Source of the DNA: Glaciecola amylolytica
GTDB taxonomy: Bacteria > Bacteroidota > Bacteroidia > Flavobacteriales_D > Crocinitomicaceae
Assembly: GCA_003856375.1 (NCBI GenBank)
Contig: CP034120.1
Span: 4,397,501 to 4,461,500 of the forward strand
Length of the DNA: 64,000 bases
Direction: 5' to 3'
Position 1 is the stretch's first letter. Each line of letters begins with the position of its first letter. The notes under the pieces are model-generated. The model did no database searches, had not been told where the DNA came from, and worked only from the letters and a program-made list of their open reading frames with translations. This document shows positions 34,668 to 42,862 of this stretch, in pieces. Both the position numbers and the translations under genes were made by a program.

Positions 34668-35636
34668 TTAATTCTTGGGCTGGTAATTGACCATCCAATT
34701 AATCCCGAAACGATCGGTAAAACTGCCGTAGTAAGCTCCCCAGAACATATCCTGAAGCGGCATGGTGATATTTCCACCTTCCGACAACTCCGTGAAAATG
34801 CGGGTTGCTTCATCTCTGGAATCCGGTTCAAGGCTGATGTGCATGTTGTTTCCTTGTGTCAACGTGAATCCCATTTCTTTCGGAGCATCCGTTCCCATTA
34901 AAACGTGATTTCCGATAAGGGGAAGTTCCACATGCAAAATCATTTTCTTGACGTGATCTGCAATCGGCGGAGCATCTTCGGTACTTGCCGGAATATCTCC
35001 GAAACGCTGCAATCCGTTCACGAATTCGGTTTGGAATACCTTGCGGTAAAATAAAAAGGCGTCTTCCGTATTTCCGGGAAAATTGACGTATGTTGAAACG
35101 CGGGTCTGATTGTTCGGTTTTTTGTCCAGACGCAGCTGAAATTGCGCACGGATGAATTCGTCCAGGTTTTCCATTGCAGCAAGGAATCCTTCTTTGAATC
35201 CCATTTGAATGGTTGCTTCCAGATCCTCCAGTTTCTCATAACTCAAAGTGACGTGAACCATCGTTTGTTCTTCTTTCGAATCAAATTGAACGTCCCAATC
35301 GGTTCTTGGAAACTGGTCATTGATTTTTCCTTCCGAATCGCAGAAAGCATCCAAACCGGTATATCCTTTGTATGTATCGATCGTTTTGTAATCCGCTCTG
35401 CAAAAATGTTCTTCTCCCTGCGGTCCGAGCATGGAATACAACCACGTTCCTCCCGGTACGAAATTCATCGATTTGGTTTTGGTTTTCCACGGTCTCGGTG
35501 CCCACCAAAGATCCAGGATTTCAGGCTTTGTCCATGCGTCCCACACTAAATCCACCGGAGCTGCAAATTCGCGTTCTACTAAAATTTTGTTGTTCACTTT
35601 ATCTGCAGTGAAATTCAATAACAAACTACTTTTCAT
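34668..35636 (-). CDS. AHSA1/SRPBCC - VOC fusion protein
   Basis: This is a 322-residue soluble fusion. Residues ~10-150 are an AHSA1-type SRPBCC domain ([49 protein letters not shown]). Residues ~185-320 are a PhnB-like vicinal-oxygen-chelate domain ([45 protein letters not shown]). The two domains are usually separate proteins. In this genome they are fused and located behind an ArsR regulator whose stop overlaps its ATG by 11 bases. A role in binding or sequestering a small ligand that inactivates the regulator is plausible, but is inference. Confidence 0.88.
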   Translation of the reverse strand: MKSSLLLNFTADKVNNKILVEREFAAPVDLVWDAWTKPEILDLWWAPRPWKTKTKSMNFVPGGTWLYSMLGPQGEEHFCRADYKTIDTYKGYTGLDAFCDSEGKINDQFPRTDWDVQFDSKEEQTMVHVTLSYEKLEDLEATIQMGFKEGFLAAMENLDEFIRAQFQLRLDKKPNNQTRVSTYVNFPGNTEDAFLFYRKVFQTEFVNGLQRFGDIPASTEDAPPIADHVKKMILHVELPLIGNHVLMGTDAPKEMGFTLTQGNNMHISLEPDSRDEATRIFTELSEGGNITMPLQDMFWGAYYGSFTDRFGINWMVNYQPKN

Positions 35637-35952
35637 CTTTTTTCGATTTTAAATGGGTTAATACCTCGTCTAATTGATTGAAACGGTCTTCCCATAACTG
35701 CTTAAATTGTTCCAACCACTGATCAATTTCTTTCATCTTGTGTGCATCTAAACGGTAATAGATTTCTCTTCCTTGTTTGCTCGTGGTGAGCACCTGGCAT
35801 TCATTCAAAAGCTGAATATGCTTCGAGACTGCCTGGCGGCTGGTGTCGAAATGCTCGGCCAGGGCATTCGGTGTCATCGCCTGAGTTGCGAGAAGAACCA
35901 GAATAGCTCTTCTGGTCGGATCTGCAATTGCTTGAAAAATATCTCTTTTCAT
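35626..35952 (-). CDS. ArsR-family transcriptional regulator
   Basis: The ATG at 35952 gives 108 residues. A start at 35973 would place the promoter and operator inside the gene. The winged-helix domain is evident: [48 protein letters not shown] (recognition helix [13 protein letters not shown]), and YYRLDAH. No metal-binding CxC is present, so it is of the PadR-/SRPBCC-associated autorepressor type that pairs with AHSA1 proteins. It shares a transcript with the AHSA1-VOC gene. Two 16-base inverted repeats overlap the promoter at 35970-36009. Confidence 0.9.
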   Translation of the reverse strand: MKRDIFQAIADPTRRAILVLLATQAMTPNALAEHFDTSRQAVSKHIQLLNECQVLTTSKQGREIYYRLDAHKMKEIDQWLEQFKQLWEDRFNQLDEVLTHLKSKKDEK

Positions 35953-35969
35953 CTGTTTTTGAATTAAAT

Positions 35970-36013
35970 GCAATCAATTGGTTGCAAATATACGCAACTT
36001 TTTGGTTGCGCAA
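35970..36013 (-). promoter_or_regulatory. ArsR promoter with twin operator sites
   Basis: On the minus strand the core promoter is TTG at 36013-36011, 18 bases, then TATATTTG at 35992-35985. Two near-palindromic 16-mers with the form GCAACCAA-NNNN-TTGC lie at 35985-35970 (NNNN = TTGA) and 36009-35994 (NNNN = AAAG), 24 bases apart and both overlapping core promoter elements. This is the layout expected of an autorepressor with two operator sites. Confidence 0.7.
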
Positions 36014-36077
36014 AACTTTTTTGAAACTTTTTTTGACCGCCGGAAATGTGGATCGGGATGGAAGTCTTTGTTTTCAG

Positions 36078-36085
36078 TACTTTTG
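36078..36085 (+). promoter_or_regulatory. -7 box TACTTTTG, leaderless YwbE-like gene
   Basis: A full TAnnTTTG match ends four bases before the ATG at 36090, the same geometry as at mnmE and the HAD gene. I see no clear -33 element. Confidence 0.6.
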
Positions 36086-36089
36086 AAGC

Positions 36090-36293
36090 ATGAAACCAAC
36101 GCGAAAAGATTTAAAACCGGGAATGCTGGTATTGTTTGTTCAGAAGAAACATCAGGCAAGCGGAGAATTAACAGAGGGAATTATCAAGTCCATTCTGACA
36201 AGTGCACCGTCTCATCCGCATGGAATCAAAATCATGACGGTAGATAAATTGGTTGGAAGAGTCGTGGAAATTGTGGACGGAGAAGCAGATTAA
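36090..36293 (+). CDS. YwbE-family small protein
   Basis: This 67-residue cytoplasmic protein matches the YwbE/DUF2196 family: RKDLKPGMLVLFVQKK, then GELTEGIIKSILTSAPSHPHGIKIMTVDKLVGRVVEI. The family is a small beta-barrel of unknown function, common in Firmicutes and Bacteroidota. It stands alone between the ArsR promoter region and a terminator, and so forms a short monocistronic transcript. Confidence 0.85.
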   Translation: MKPTRKDLKPGMLVLFVQKKHQASGELTEGIIKSILTSAPSHPHGIKIMTVDKLVGRVVEIVDGEAD

Positions 36294-36304
36294 TCAGTAT
36301 AAAA

Positions 36305-36336
36305 AAGTCGGGATGAAAAATTCTTCACCCCGACTT
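36305..36336. terminator. Terminator between YwbE-like gene and ALDH
   Basis: AAGTCGGG (36305-36312) pairs with CCCGACTT (36329-36336), with an internal TGAA/TTCA extension of the stem. It lies between convergent genes and can serve both. Confidence 0.8.
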
Positions 36337-36354
36337 CTATCAAAAGATATTTTC

Positions 36355-37911
36355 TTACAAATCAAATTTGATTCCTTGTGCCAATGGCAATGAATCGGTG
36401 TAGTTGATTGTGTTTGTTTGACGACGCATGTATACTTTCCATGCATCAGATCCTGATTCACGTCCACCACCGGTTTCTTTTTCACCACCGAATGCACCGC
36501 CGATCTCAGCACCTGAAGTACCGATATTTACGTTTGCAATTCCACAGTCAGAACCAGCCTGCGACAAGAATGCTTCTGCTTCACGCAAGTTGTTTGTCAT
36601 GATTGCTGAAGACAATCCTTGAGGAACTCCGTTTTGAAGAGCAATTGCATTTTCAACTCCACCTGAATATTTCATCAGATACAATACCGGAGCAAATGTT
36701 TCATGCTGAACGATTTTAAAGCTGTTTTGTGCCTCAGCGATTGCCGGCTTCACATAACATCCTGATTCGTATCCTGCACCTGAAAGAACTCCTCCTTCAA
36801 CCAATACTTTTCCACCTTCTTCTACAACCTGAACCAATGCGTTTTTGTAAGCAGTTACCGCATCTGTATCGATCAACGGACCAACGTGATTGTTTTGATC
36901 CAATGGATTTCCGATTTTCAACTGACCGTAAGCATTCACTACAGCATCTCTTACTTTATCGTAAACAGATTCGTGAATGATCAAACGACGTGTGGAAGTA
37001 CAACGTTGTCCTGCTGTTCCTACTGCACCGAATACAGCTCCCGGAACAACAATTTTCAAATCAGCACTTTCAGTAATGATTACCGCATTGTTTCCTCCTA
37101 ATTCCAACAAATGACGACCCAAACGTTTTCCAACTGCTTCACCAACTGCTTTACCCATACGAGTAGAACCTGTTGCAGAAACCAACGGAATGCGTGTATC
37201 GTTTGACATCAATTTTCCTAGTTCAGCATCACCAATCAACAAACAGGAAACTCCTTCAGGAACTCCGTTTGCTTCGAAAACTTCTTGTGTCAGTTTTTGA
37301 CAAGCAATCGCTGTCAAAGGTGTTTTTTCGGATGGTTTCCAGATACAAACGTCTCCACAAACCCAAGCCAAAGCTGTATTCCAGTTCCAAACCGCAACCG
37401 GGAAGTTAAACGCAGAAATAATTCCTACGATTCCAAGCGGATGGTATTGCTCATACATTCTGTGTCCCGGACGCTCCGAGTGCATAGTTAAACCGTATAA
37501 TTGACGGGAAAGACCTACTGCAAAATCACAGATATCGATCATTTCCTGAACTTCTCCTAAACCTTCCTGCAGTGATTTTCCCATCTCGTAAGAAACCAAC
37601 TCGCCTAAAGCTTGTTTTTTCTCACGGATTTTCTCTGCTAATTGACGAATAACTTCACCACGCTTTGGCGCAGGAATCATTCTCCAGTGTTTGAACGCTT
37701 CCTGAGCTTTCAAAACAACTGCTTCGTATTCTGTTTCCGTTGCCGAAGAAACGGATGCAATGATTTGTCCGTCCACAGGCGATACAGAATCAATCTGAAC
37801 CCCACGTGTGTTAAACCAATATCCTCCTGTTGAAGCACCGCGATTGACCGCTTCAATCCCTAATGTTCTTAATGTTTCTTGTATTCCAAGATCTGTTGCT
37901 GTTGCTGACAT
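36355..37911 (-). CDS. ALDH7-type aldehyde dehydrogenase, probable alpha-aminoadipic semialdehyde dehydrogenase
   Basis: Starting from the ATG at 37911 (518 residues), this cytoplasmic NAD-dependent dehydrogenase has the ALDH signature HLLELGGNNAVII with its catalytic Glu, and the nucleophile in GTAGQRCTSTRRL. The nucleotide-binding region WNWNTALAWVCGDVCIWKPSEKTP is typical of antiquitin (ALDH7A1). The likely reaction is oxidation of alpha-aminoadipate semialdehyde from lysine, which fits the saccharopine dehydrogenase at 9830. A -7 box TAATTTTG lies on the minus strand at 37939-37932. A duplicate of this promoter and its first codons sits further upstream at 38657-38769. Confidence 0.9.
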   Translation of the reverse strand: MSATATDLGIQETLRTLGIEAVNRGASTGGYWFNTRGVQIDSVSPVDGQIIASVSSATETEYEAVVLKAQEAFKHWRMIPAPKRGEVIRQLAEKIREKKQALGELVSYEMGKSLQEGLGEVQEMIDICDFAVGLSRQLYGLTMHSERPGHRMYEQYHPLGIVGIISAFNFPVAVWNWNTALAWVCGDVCIWKPSEKTPLTAIACQKLTQEVFEANGVPEGVSCLLIGDAELGKLMSNDTRIPLVSATGSTRMGKAVGEAVGKRLGRHLLELGGNNAVIITESADLKIVVPGAVFGAVGTAGQRCTSTRRLIIHESVYDKVRDAVVNAYGQLKIGNPLDQNNHVGPLIDTDAVTAYKNALVQVVEEGGKVLVEGGVLSGAGYESGCYVKPAIAEAQNSFKIVQHETFAPVLYLMKYSGGVENAIALQNGVPQGLSSAIMTNNLREAEAFLSQAGSDCGIANVNIGTSGAEIGGAFGGEKETGGGRESGSDAWKVYMRRQTNTINYTDSLPLAQGIKFDL

Positions 37912-37990
37912 TCCTTTTCGATTAGTTTGTGCAAAATTACACAATTTTGGTGAGTCGGAGTGAATCTAAGGGAATTATCCAGCGAATAAA
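37872..37990 (-). repeat. ALDH promoter and 5' coding segment, duplicated at 38657-38769
   Basis: About 115 bases spanning the first codons and promoter of the ALDH gene recur at 38657-38769 in the same orientation. The copies share the exact 15-mer TGACATTCCTTTTCG and many further positions, with a six-base deletion in the second copy. Both keep a -7 box (TAATTTTG, 37939-37932; TAAGTTTG, 38718-38711). An unrelated membrane-protein gene lies between the copies. Confidence 0.85.
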
Positions 37991-38094
37991 TGTTAAGGAT
38001 TATCGAATCACCGGAATGAATGATTAAATCAGGCCTTTCGTCTTTAATTCCAGTTGATTAGCGTGAAATTGATGGCGGTAAAAAGGAGTGTTTT

Positions 38095-38637
38095 TTATTC
38101 TGTGGAGTATAAAATTCCCCAGGCACCATATTTCATTTGCTTCTCAAAGATTTCTCCGACTTCGTATTTCCGGTAAACTTCCAACTCAATTATCTTTTGC
38201 GTTTTAGGGTCTCTGAAATCAATGTAATGTTTTAATCTCCCATTGTTTGTGTCAAATGAGTAAGTCTTTACGGGTTCTTTAATTTTTACAATTTCAGATT
38301 TTCCAAAGAATTGATTCGTTGTAATGATTAAGGAGAATGCCATTCCAAATAAAACCCCTGATAAGCAAATAATCATCAGAATCATTGAAAATACATCGCG
38401 TGCCTTTTCTTTCCTTTTGTTTTTGGGGATATTTTTATCTAACGGTTTTACTTTTCGGTAATAGAATTTTGGTCCGAAGACTAACAAACAGATTATGATT
38501 GGCAATAAGAAAAATTTTGCGCTTATCATCAATGCCGTTGAAGTCTCAAAATACCTGATTGCAAAAAATGGATAGCTGATTATTACCGTATAAATCAGTA
38601 AAATCACCCATACCTTAAATTTCCAGGTTTTCACCAT
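38095..38637 (-). CDS. Membrane protein of unknown function between promoter repeats
   Basis: The 180-residue protein has three transmembrane segments (VWVILLIYTVIISYPFFAI, ALMISAKFFLLPIIICLLVFG, VFSMILMIICLSGVLFGMAFSLII) and a C-terminal soluble domain (RLKHYIDFRDPKTQKIIELEVYRKYEVGEI). I do not recognise a family. It starts six bases downstream of a 15-codon ORF left over from the duplicated ALDH 5' end, and it lies between the two copies of that promoter. Transcription from the captured ALDH promoter is therefore likely. Confidence 0.7.
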   Translation of the reverse strand: MVKTWKFKVWVILLIYTVIISYPFFAIRYFETSTALMISAKFFLLPIIICLLVFGPKFYYRKVKPLDKNIPKNKRKEKARDVFSMILMIICLSGVLFGMAFSLIITTNQFFGKSEIVKIKEPVKTYSFDTNNGRLKHYIDFRDPKTQKIIELEVYRKYEVGEIFEKQMKYGAWGILYSTE

Positions 38638-38642
38638 AATTG

Positions 38643-38690
38643 TTAGCTTGTTTTAGATGTTTCTTGCATCCCGGGATCTGTTACTGACAT
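38643..38690 (-). pseudogene. 15-codon remnant of a second ALDH gene
   Basis: An ATG at 38690 reads MSVTDPGMQETSKTS then TAA. The first eleven residues align with the authentic ALDH start (MSATATDLGIQET) after a two-codon gap. It is the truncated head of a duplicated ALDH and now acts as a short leader ORF ahead of the membrane gene. Confidence 0.75.
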
Positions 38691-38808
38691 TCCTTTTCGG
38701 TTGGCTTGTGCAAACTTATATGATTTTGCTGAGTATGCGTAAAGGAGTTTTAATTATCGGCAAATAATCATTTAAGAGAAGAAAATATGCTCCGGGAAAC
38801 AACTAGCT

Positions 38809-39501
38809 TTAGTAGGGAATTGTAATTATTTCTCCTTGCTTATCCAACAACTTTAGCTGCGGATTCGTCCCATCAGTTGTTATTTTATCCCTCGGACCGA
38901 TGTGATAAACAGCAAACATCTTACTAAGTGTATAAAGCTTCATTCCTTTTTCCTTGGCATCGATTAGAAGCCAGATCGGAACAAAAGCCCAATCAAGATC
39001 TTTTAAGGATGCAATGACTTCTGAATTTTCGGTATCTCCTGAAATAAAAAATTTCTTGTTGTGCCAGGTGATGAGATAGGAGTAATGATTAAATGAAAAA
39101 CGGTGTTTCGTTTGAAGGGTTTCTATGCTGAAGTCTTTTAATTCATGGTTGAGTTTCGTCAGGCTCTTCGCATTCCCTGGAGTGAAAATCTGGCCGCCGA
39201 GTTTTTTCGATAATCTTCGTACCAATTTTCCTGAGAAATGATCCGAGTGTTTGTGCGTATAGATAAAAACAGGATGATCCTTTACGCTGTCCAGTTCGGC
39301 CAGATTGTATTCCATATAATTATGAGCACCTGATTTATAAGGAAAATCGAGGTAGATATTGGAATTTCCATCCGTCATATAAAGCCCGCAGTTTCCGATA
39401 AACCGAACGGTTATTTCATTGGTTTGACTGTGAGCGGAATTCAAAAATAGAATCAGGGTGAAATTCAGAAGAATGAACTTGAATGGGTTGTTGTTGCACA
39501 T
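38809..39501 (-). CDS. Exported metallo-beta-lactamase-fold hydrolase
   Basis: The 230-residue protein starts with a signal peptide (FKFILLNFTLILFLNSAHSQ). The metal-binding HxHxDH motif is present as YTHKHSDHFSG, and other ligands appear in FFISGDTEN and AVYHIGPRDK. The layout is of the UlaG/RomA-like or phospholipase-D-type beta-lactamase fold, which acts on phosphodiesters or lactones. No carrier or regulator is adjacent except the LytTR gene 117 bases upstream. The substrate is unknown. Confidence 0.85.
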   Translation of the reverse strand: MCNNNPFKFILLNFTLILFLNSAHSQTNEITVRFIGNCGLYMTDGNSNIYLDFPYKSGAHNYMEYNLAELDSVKDHPVFIYTHKHSDHFSGKLVRRLSKKLGGQIFTPGNAKSLTKLNHELKDFSIETLQTKHRFSFNHYSYLITWHNKKFFISGDTENSEVIASLKDLDWAFVPIWLLIDAKEKGMKLYTLSKMFAVYHIGPRDKITTDGTNPQLKLLDKQGEIITIPY

Positions 39502-39617
39502 ACATTGATTGGTTTAAATGAGTTTTCAAAGTAAGTGCGAAATCAGTTGCTGTTCAATTAATTGTGATGAAACGCCTCGTTTTTTTGACCACTGGATAAG
39601 ATCAATACCACGCGGTT

Positions 39618-40427
39618 TTAATTGTGCTGCGATACGATGCCGTTTTTTATCTGTTTGTAGTATGTTTTGGAGAGTGGAATCGTCTTTTCACCATGAATGA
39701 AGGAAATTTTTGCGCTTTGGGAATTGCCGATTATTTCTTTCACGGCAATCATATTGACCAGGTAAGACCGATGGCATTTTTCCAAAAAAGGGATTTGTTG
39801 GCAAACGTTGGAAAGCGTTTGACGAAATGTTTTGGAGACGATGTTGTTGCTGTTATCGAGAAAGTAGATCTCGACATAGTTCTCGAAAGCTTTAATAAAC
39901 AGTAAATTCTCTTTTTCCAGATTTAGAATTTCATTCTTATTTTCTCCCGTTAGAATAATTGAATTGCTGGAAAGTGGAATGATTCGTTCGCCAAATTGCT
40001 GTCTTAAATAGATCATGAAAGGGGCAAGAACCGGGATCATGGGCAACACGATGTAACATAAGTAACGCAAATAAGATCCGAAAGAACAGTCTAGTCCATT
40101 TATAACCAATCTATTGTACAGATAAAGGATTGTTCCCGCAAATATGAAAAACAGAATGGTAGAACTGATTTCATGGGAAACTTTCCAAACTTTTTGAACC
40201 CTGAAATACCACCAGTTTTCGATGCTGCTGTGAATAATAAAAACGCCGAAAATCAGAATTCCGAAACCCAAAAGGAGTACGAGTTTATAGTCGGATTCCA
40301 TTTGATCGGTATCAAAAGGTTCAAGGAAAATAATGATAAAGGACAATAAAAGGAACAACAGAAAACCAACCAATACTTTTCTTTTTATAGATGCTATAAA
40401 ATGTATTTGCCGATTTAAAAAAGTCAC
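39618..40427 (-). CDS. Membrane-anchored LytTR transcriptional regulator
   Basis: The 269-residue protein starts at a GTG (40427) and has four transmembrane segments in its first ~150 residues (for example VLVGFLLFLLLSFIIIFLE, LVLLLGFGILIFGVFII, ISSTILFFIFAGTILYLY, LRYLCYIVLPMIPVLAPFMIY). The C-terminal ~100 residues are a LytTR DNA-binding domain: LLFIKAFENYVEIYFLD, then TLSNVCQQIPFLEKCHRSYLVNM, then IPLSKTYYKQIKNGI. It is a one-component membrane sensor that binds DNA directly. The upstream amidoligase gene ends 43 bases before its start, so co-transcription with the amidoligase and peptidase is likely. No AgrC-type kinase is in the window. Confidence 0.9.
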   Translation of the reverse strand: MTFLNRQIHFIASIKRKVLVGFLLFLLLSFIIIFLEPFDTDQMESDYKLVLLLGFGILIFGVFIIHSSIENWWYFRVQKVWKVSHEISSTILFFIFAGTILYLYNRLVINGLDCSFGSYLRYLCYIVLPMIPVLAPFMIYLRQQFGERIIPLSSNSIILTGENKNEILNLEKENLLFIKAFENYVEIYFLDNSNNIVSKTFRQTLSNVCQQIPFLEKCHRSYLVNMIAVKEIIGNSQSAKISFIHGEKTIPLSKTYYKQIKNGIVSQHN

Positions 40428-40470
40428 GTTATCGTAGTTATTTAAAAATGCCGTTGAGTGTTGTTCTTAT

Positions 40471-41946
40471 CTATTCGAAAACTTCGATCTGCTTTAGATG
40501 CTGCTCCACCTGATATTTATTGAAATTATCCCATTTAGGAGGCAAGCTGCTTTTTTCACCAAGCATCCAGTCGATGCAAGTATTTTTGTCTTTGTATGTA
40601 TCATGCAATACAGCCAGAATTTTGAAGAAGAATGTGTCGAGCATGGTAATTTCTTCAAATTCAGCTTTGAATGAATTTAGCTGCAATAAATCCAGAACTT
40701 CCTGTTTTTCGGTTTCGTTTACTTCTGTAAGATAGCCGTTTTTCAGTGCTTTGAAAACCAGATTATTCCAGACAACAGAATCATGCCCCCAGCTTACATC
40801 CGTAAGATTCAAAGAATGCTCACAAATCACAATAATTGCAAGAAGGACATCATTCAAATAAGTGGAAGGGAATTCGTCAAAGCTTCTGAATTCAAAACCG
40901 CTTTGGTACATTTTTTCCTGATTAAAATCCAAACCGATATCAGAAAGCAATTCATAATCCAGATCAGATTCAACCTGATCCCGCCACCAGATATTTTCTT
41001 CTTTGTCAAACTTTAAGAGTTTTCTGAATTCGTCTACCTGATAGGTCAGAATCTTTCCTTTTGCCATGGTTTTGTTGAAAGTACCAACTCCGGTGTAGCG
41101 CGACATGGCGTTTCTCATGGAACCTAAAGCGAATTTTTCATTTAGATGATACTTCGAACTAATGACTCCCATAATATCCGGACTTCCCAATGTTGCAATA
41201 AAAAGAGGTTCAAACCATTGCAGCAGATAGATCGCATTGGAGTGAATTTTGTCGAAACCGGGATAATCTACGATTCTGCTATTTTCTGTCAGGGTGGGTA
41301 AGGTAATATGAAAATGGTAAGTCCCATTATTAAACAAAACCAGGTTTTCCTGATTGGACATAAACATGTTCAGCCCGATGTTGTAAGAGGGAAAATTTAA
41401 GGTTCCGTTTAGAACCGATGATTCGTTTATTTTATCGATGAATAACTTTTTAGTGGCTTTCAGCTCATCACAAGAATCCGGAATGGTTCTGTTTTCAAAG
41501 TATTTTGTCACGAATTCAATCGAATCGCCATCAAAATTTACAGATCCCATGGGATTATTTTTTTGAGTCAGCATACTTTGAATATTGTACGGCTGGGTTT
41601 CAAGAAAAGCCTCCAGAATTGATTTTCCATGGTATTCCGGATTGTCGACCGGTGGTTTGGTAGTTGCTAAAGTCTTATGTTGGTAGTCTAAATCCAGTTT
41701 GTCGAGTGAATGACTATTGATCATCCGACTTACTTTATAGGTTTTGTTTTTATCAAAAGCAGTTTCCAGTACATTGGCCAAAATTCCCGATTTGTAGCAG
41801 GTTCTGTAATCGATACTATAGCGTTCGCAGCCAATTTTTTCTTGTACAAATGCCCCGGAGACGATCAGTGATTCTTCGAATTGCATGTAGGTTTCGTTTT
41901 CTAATCCAATTCCCCAGTAGTATTTGTGTTTCTGATTTGCTTTCAT
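40471..41946 (-). CDS. Amidoligase-like protein (glutamate-cysteine ligase/glutamine synthetase fold)
   Basis: This 491-residue soluble protein has the pattern of a COOH-NH2 ligase in the glutamine synthetase superfamily. An N-terminal WGIGLENETY segment (E16 and E18) matches the paired acidic metal ligands in the ERE motif of glutamate-cysteine ligase. Residues 208-217, GTYHFHITLP, resemble the HxNxSxP metal-binding strand. WFEPLFIATLGSP corresponds to the later helix of that fold. Similar proteins occur sporadically in bacteria and large DNA viruses and are predicted to ligate amino acids or peptides. It sits between a LytTR regulator and a cysteine peptidase. The assignment is by motif only and the substrate is unknown. 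Confidence 0.6.
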   Translation of the reverse strand: MKANQKHKYYWGIGLENETYMQFEESLIVSGAFVQEKIGCERYSIDYRTCYKSGILANVLETAFDKNKTYKVSRMINSHSLDKLDLDYQHKTLATTKPPVDNPEYHGKSILEAFLETQPYNIQSMLTQKNNPMGSVNFDGDSIEFVTKYFENRTIPDSCDELKATKKLFIDKINESSVLNGTLNFPSYNIGLNMFMSNQENLVLFNNGTYHFHITLPTLTENSRIVDYPGFDKIHSNAIYLLQWFEPLFIATLGSPDIMGVISSKYHLNEKFALGSMRNAMSRYTGVGTFNKTMAKGKILTYQVDEFRKLLKFDKEENIWWRDQVESDLDYELLSDIGLDFNQEKMYQSGFEFRSFDEFPSTYLNDVLLAIIVICEHSLNLTDVSWGHDSVVWNNLVFKALKNGYLTEVNETEKQEVLDLLQLNSFKAEFEEITMLDTFFFKILAVLHDTYKDKNTCIDWMLGEKSSLPPKWDNFNKYQVEQHLKQIEVFE

Positions 41947-41991
41947 TTATTTTAATTGGATTAGTAACGTATTTGGCTAAACAATGCTTTT

Positions 41992-42729
41992 TTAATCGTG
42001 GTAATAGAAAACATGAGAGGAATACCGCTCATGATTCCACCAATCTTTCCGGGCTTTCGAAAAGTAGTTGTAATTCAATTTTCCGGCTTGCGATTGCAAA
42101 GGATAGATAACTACTCCATTTTCCCGGTACGCCTTTTTTGTATTGGTTTCAGGAACAATTGGTGCGATGTGTCCGGAAAGTCCTACAATTTTTCGTTTGG
42201 CACAAATGATTCCGACTCCACCTTCGGTATTTACTTTCTGTTGAATTTCATCCAGATCCGTCATCCTTTTCCAGCCAAAACTAGCTCCCCATTTTAAAAG
42301 CCAATCGTGGATTGCGCTTGAATAGATCCGGTCAACGGTTTCGTTAAACACTGGTACAACTTCTTCTCCGGCCAATATTTTTTCGAGGGATTCAGGAGTC
42401 CACCAAACAGTAGGCAGATACACTTTGGAGAAATAGCAAAAATCATAGGTATAGACATTGCAATAAGTGTCCTCAGGAGTTCGCTGATACCTCAAACTGT
42501 GTTTCACATCTAATGTATCAATGAGTTGTTGAATGCTCTCCCGTTTGGTCTCAGCATCGGTCAAATCACGATAAGGAATCCCCGAATCACTGAGAGGATG
42601 GGCTTTCGCCTGCATGGAATCCAACCGTGATTCCGGGCTCACTGATAAATCGGCACTTTTTATTCTCCTATCCGGTGTTGGATCTTCGACGAGCGCTATT
42701 GAATGCGTTGCTGTAGTTTCTTTTTTCAT
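41992..42729 (-). CDS. CHAP/NlpC-like cysteine peptidase (predicted)
   Basis: The ATG at 42729 gives 245 residues. A GTG at 42765 would add 12. The first ~75 residues are low-complexity, then a helical linker leads to a papain-like/CHAP-like domain. The candidate catalytic cysteine is C90 in TYCNVYTYDFCYF, a motif seen in NlpC/P60 and CHAP hydrolases. The histidine is H187 in GLSGHIAPIVPE, with E194 as the probable third residue. YLPTVWWTPESL is also family-like. No signal peptide is present, so it may act in the cytoplasm. The amidoligase begins 45 bases downstream. A peptidase next to an amidoligase is a known arrangement for amidoligase systems. Confidence 0.65.
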   Translation of the reverse strand: MKKETTATHSIALVEDPTPDRRIKSADLSVSPESRLDSMQAKAHPLSDSGIPYRDLTDAETKRESIQQLIDTLDVKHSLRYQRTPEDTYCNVYTYDFCYFSKVYLPTVWWTPESLEKILAGEEVVPVFNETVDRIYSSAIHDWLLKWGASFGWKRMTDLDEIQQKVNTEGGVGIICAKRKIVGLSGHIAPIVPETNTKKAYRENGVVIYPLQSQAGKLNYNYFSKARKDWWNHERYSSHVFYYHD

Positions 42730-42862
42730 TTTGGCCGTTTTGTAATTACGCGCAATGATTGCCACAATGTGGGTAAAGTTACACTTTCAAAGCGAATTGG
42801 TGTTTAGGGTTAAGAAAGTTTGGGACGGATGATGAGTGTTTTATCTGCTACTTGAACGAAAT

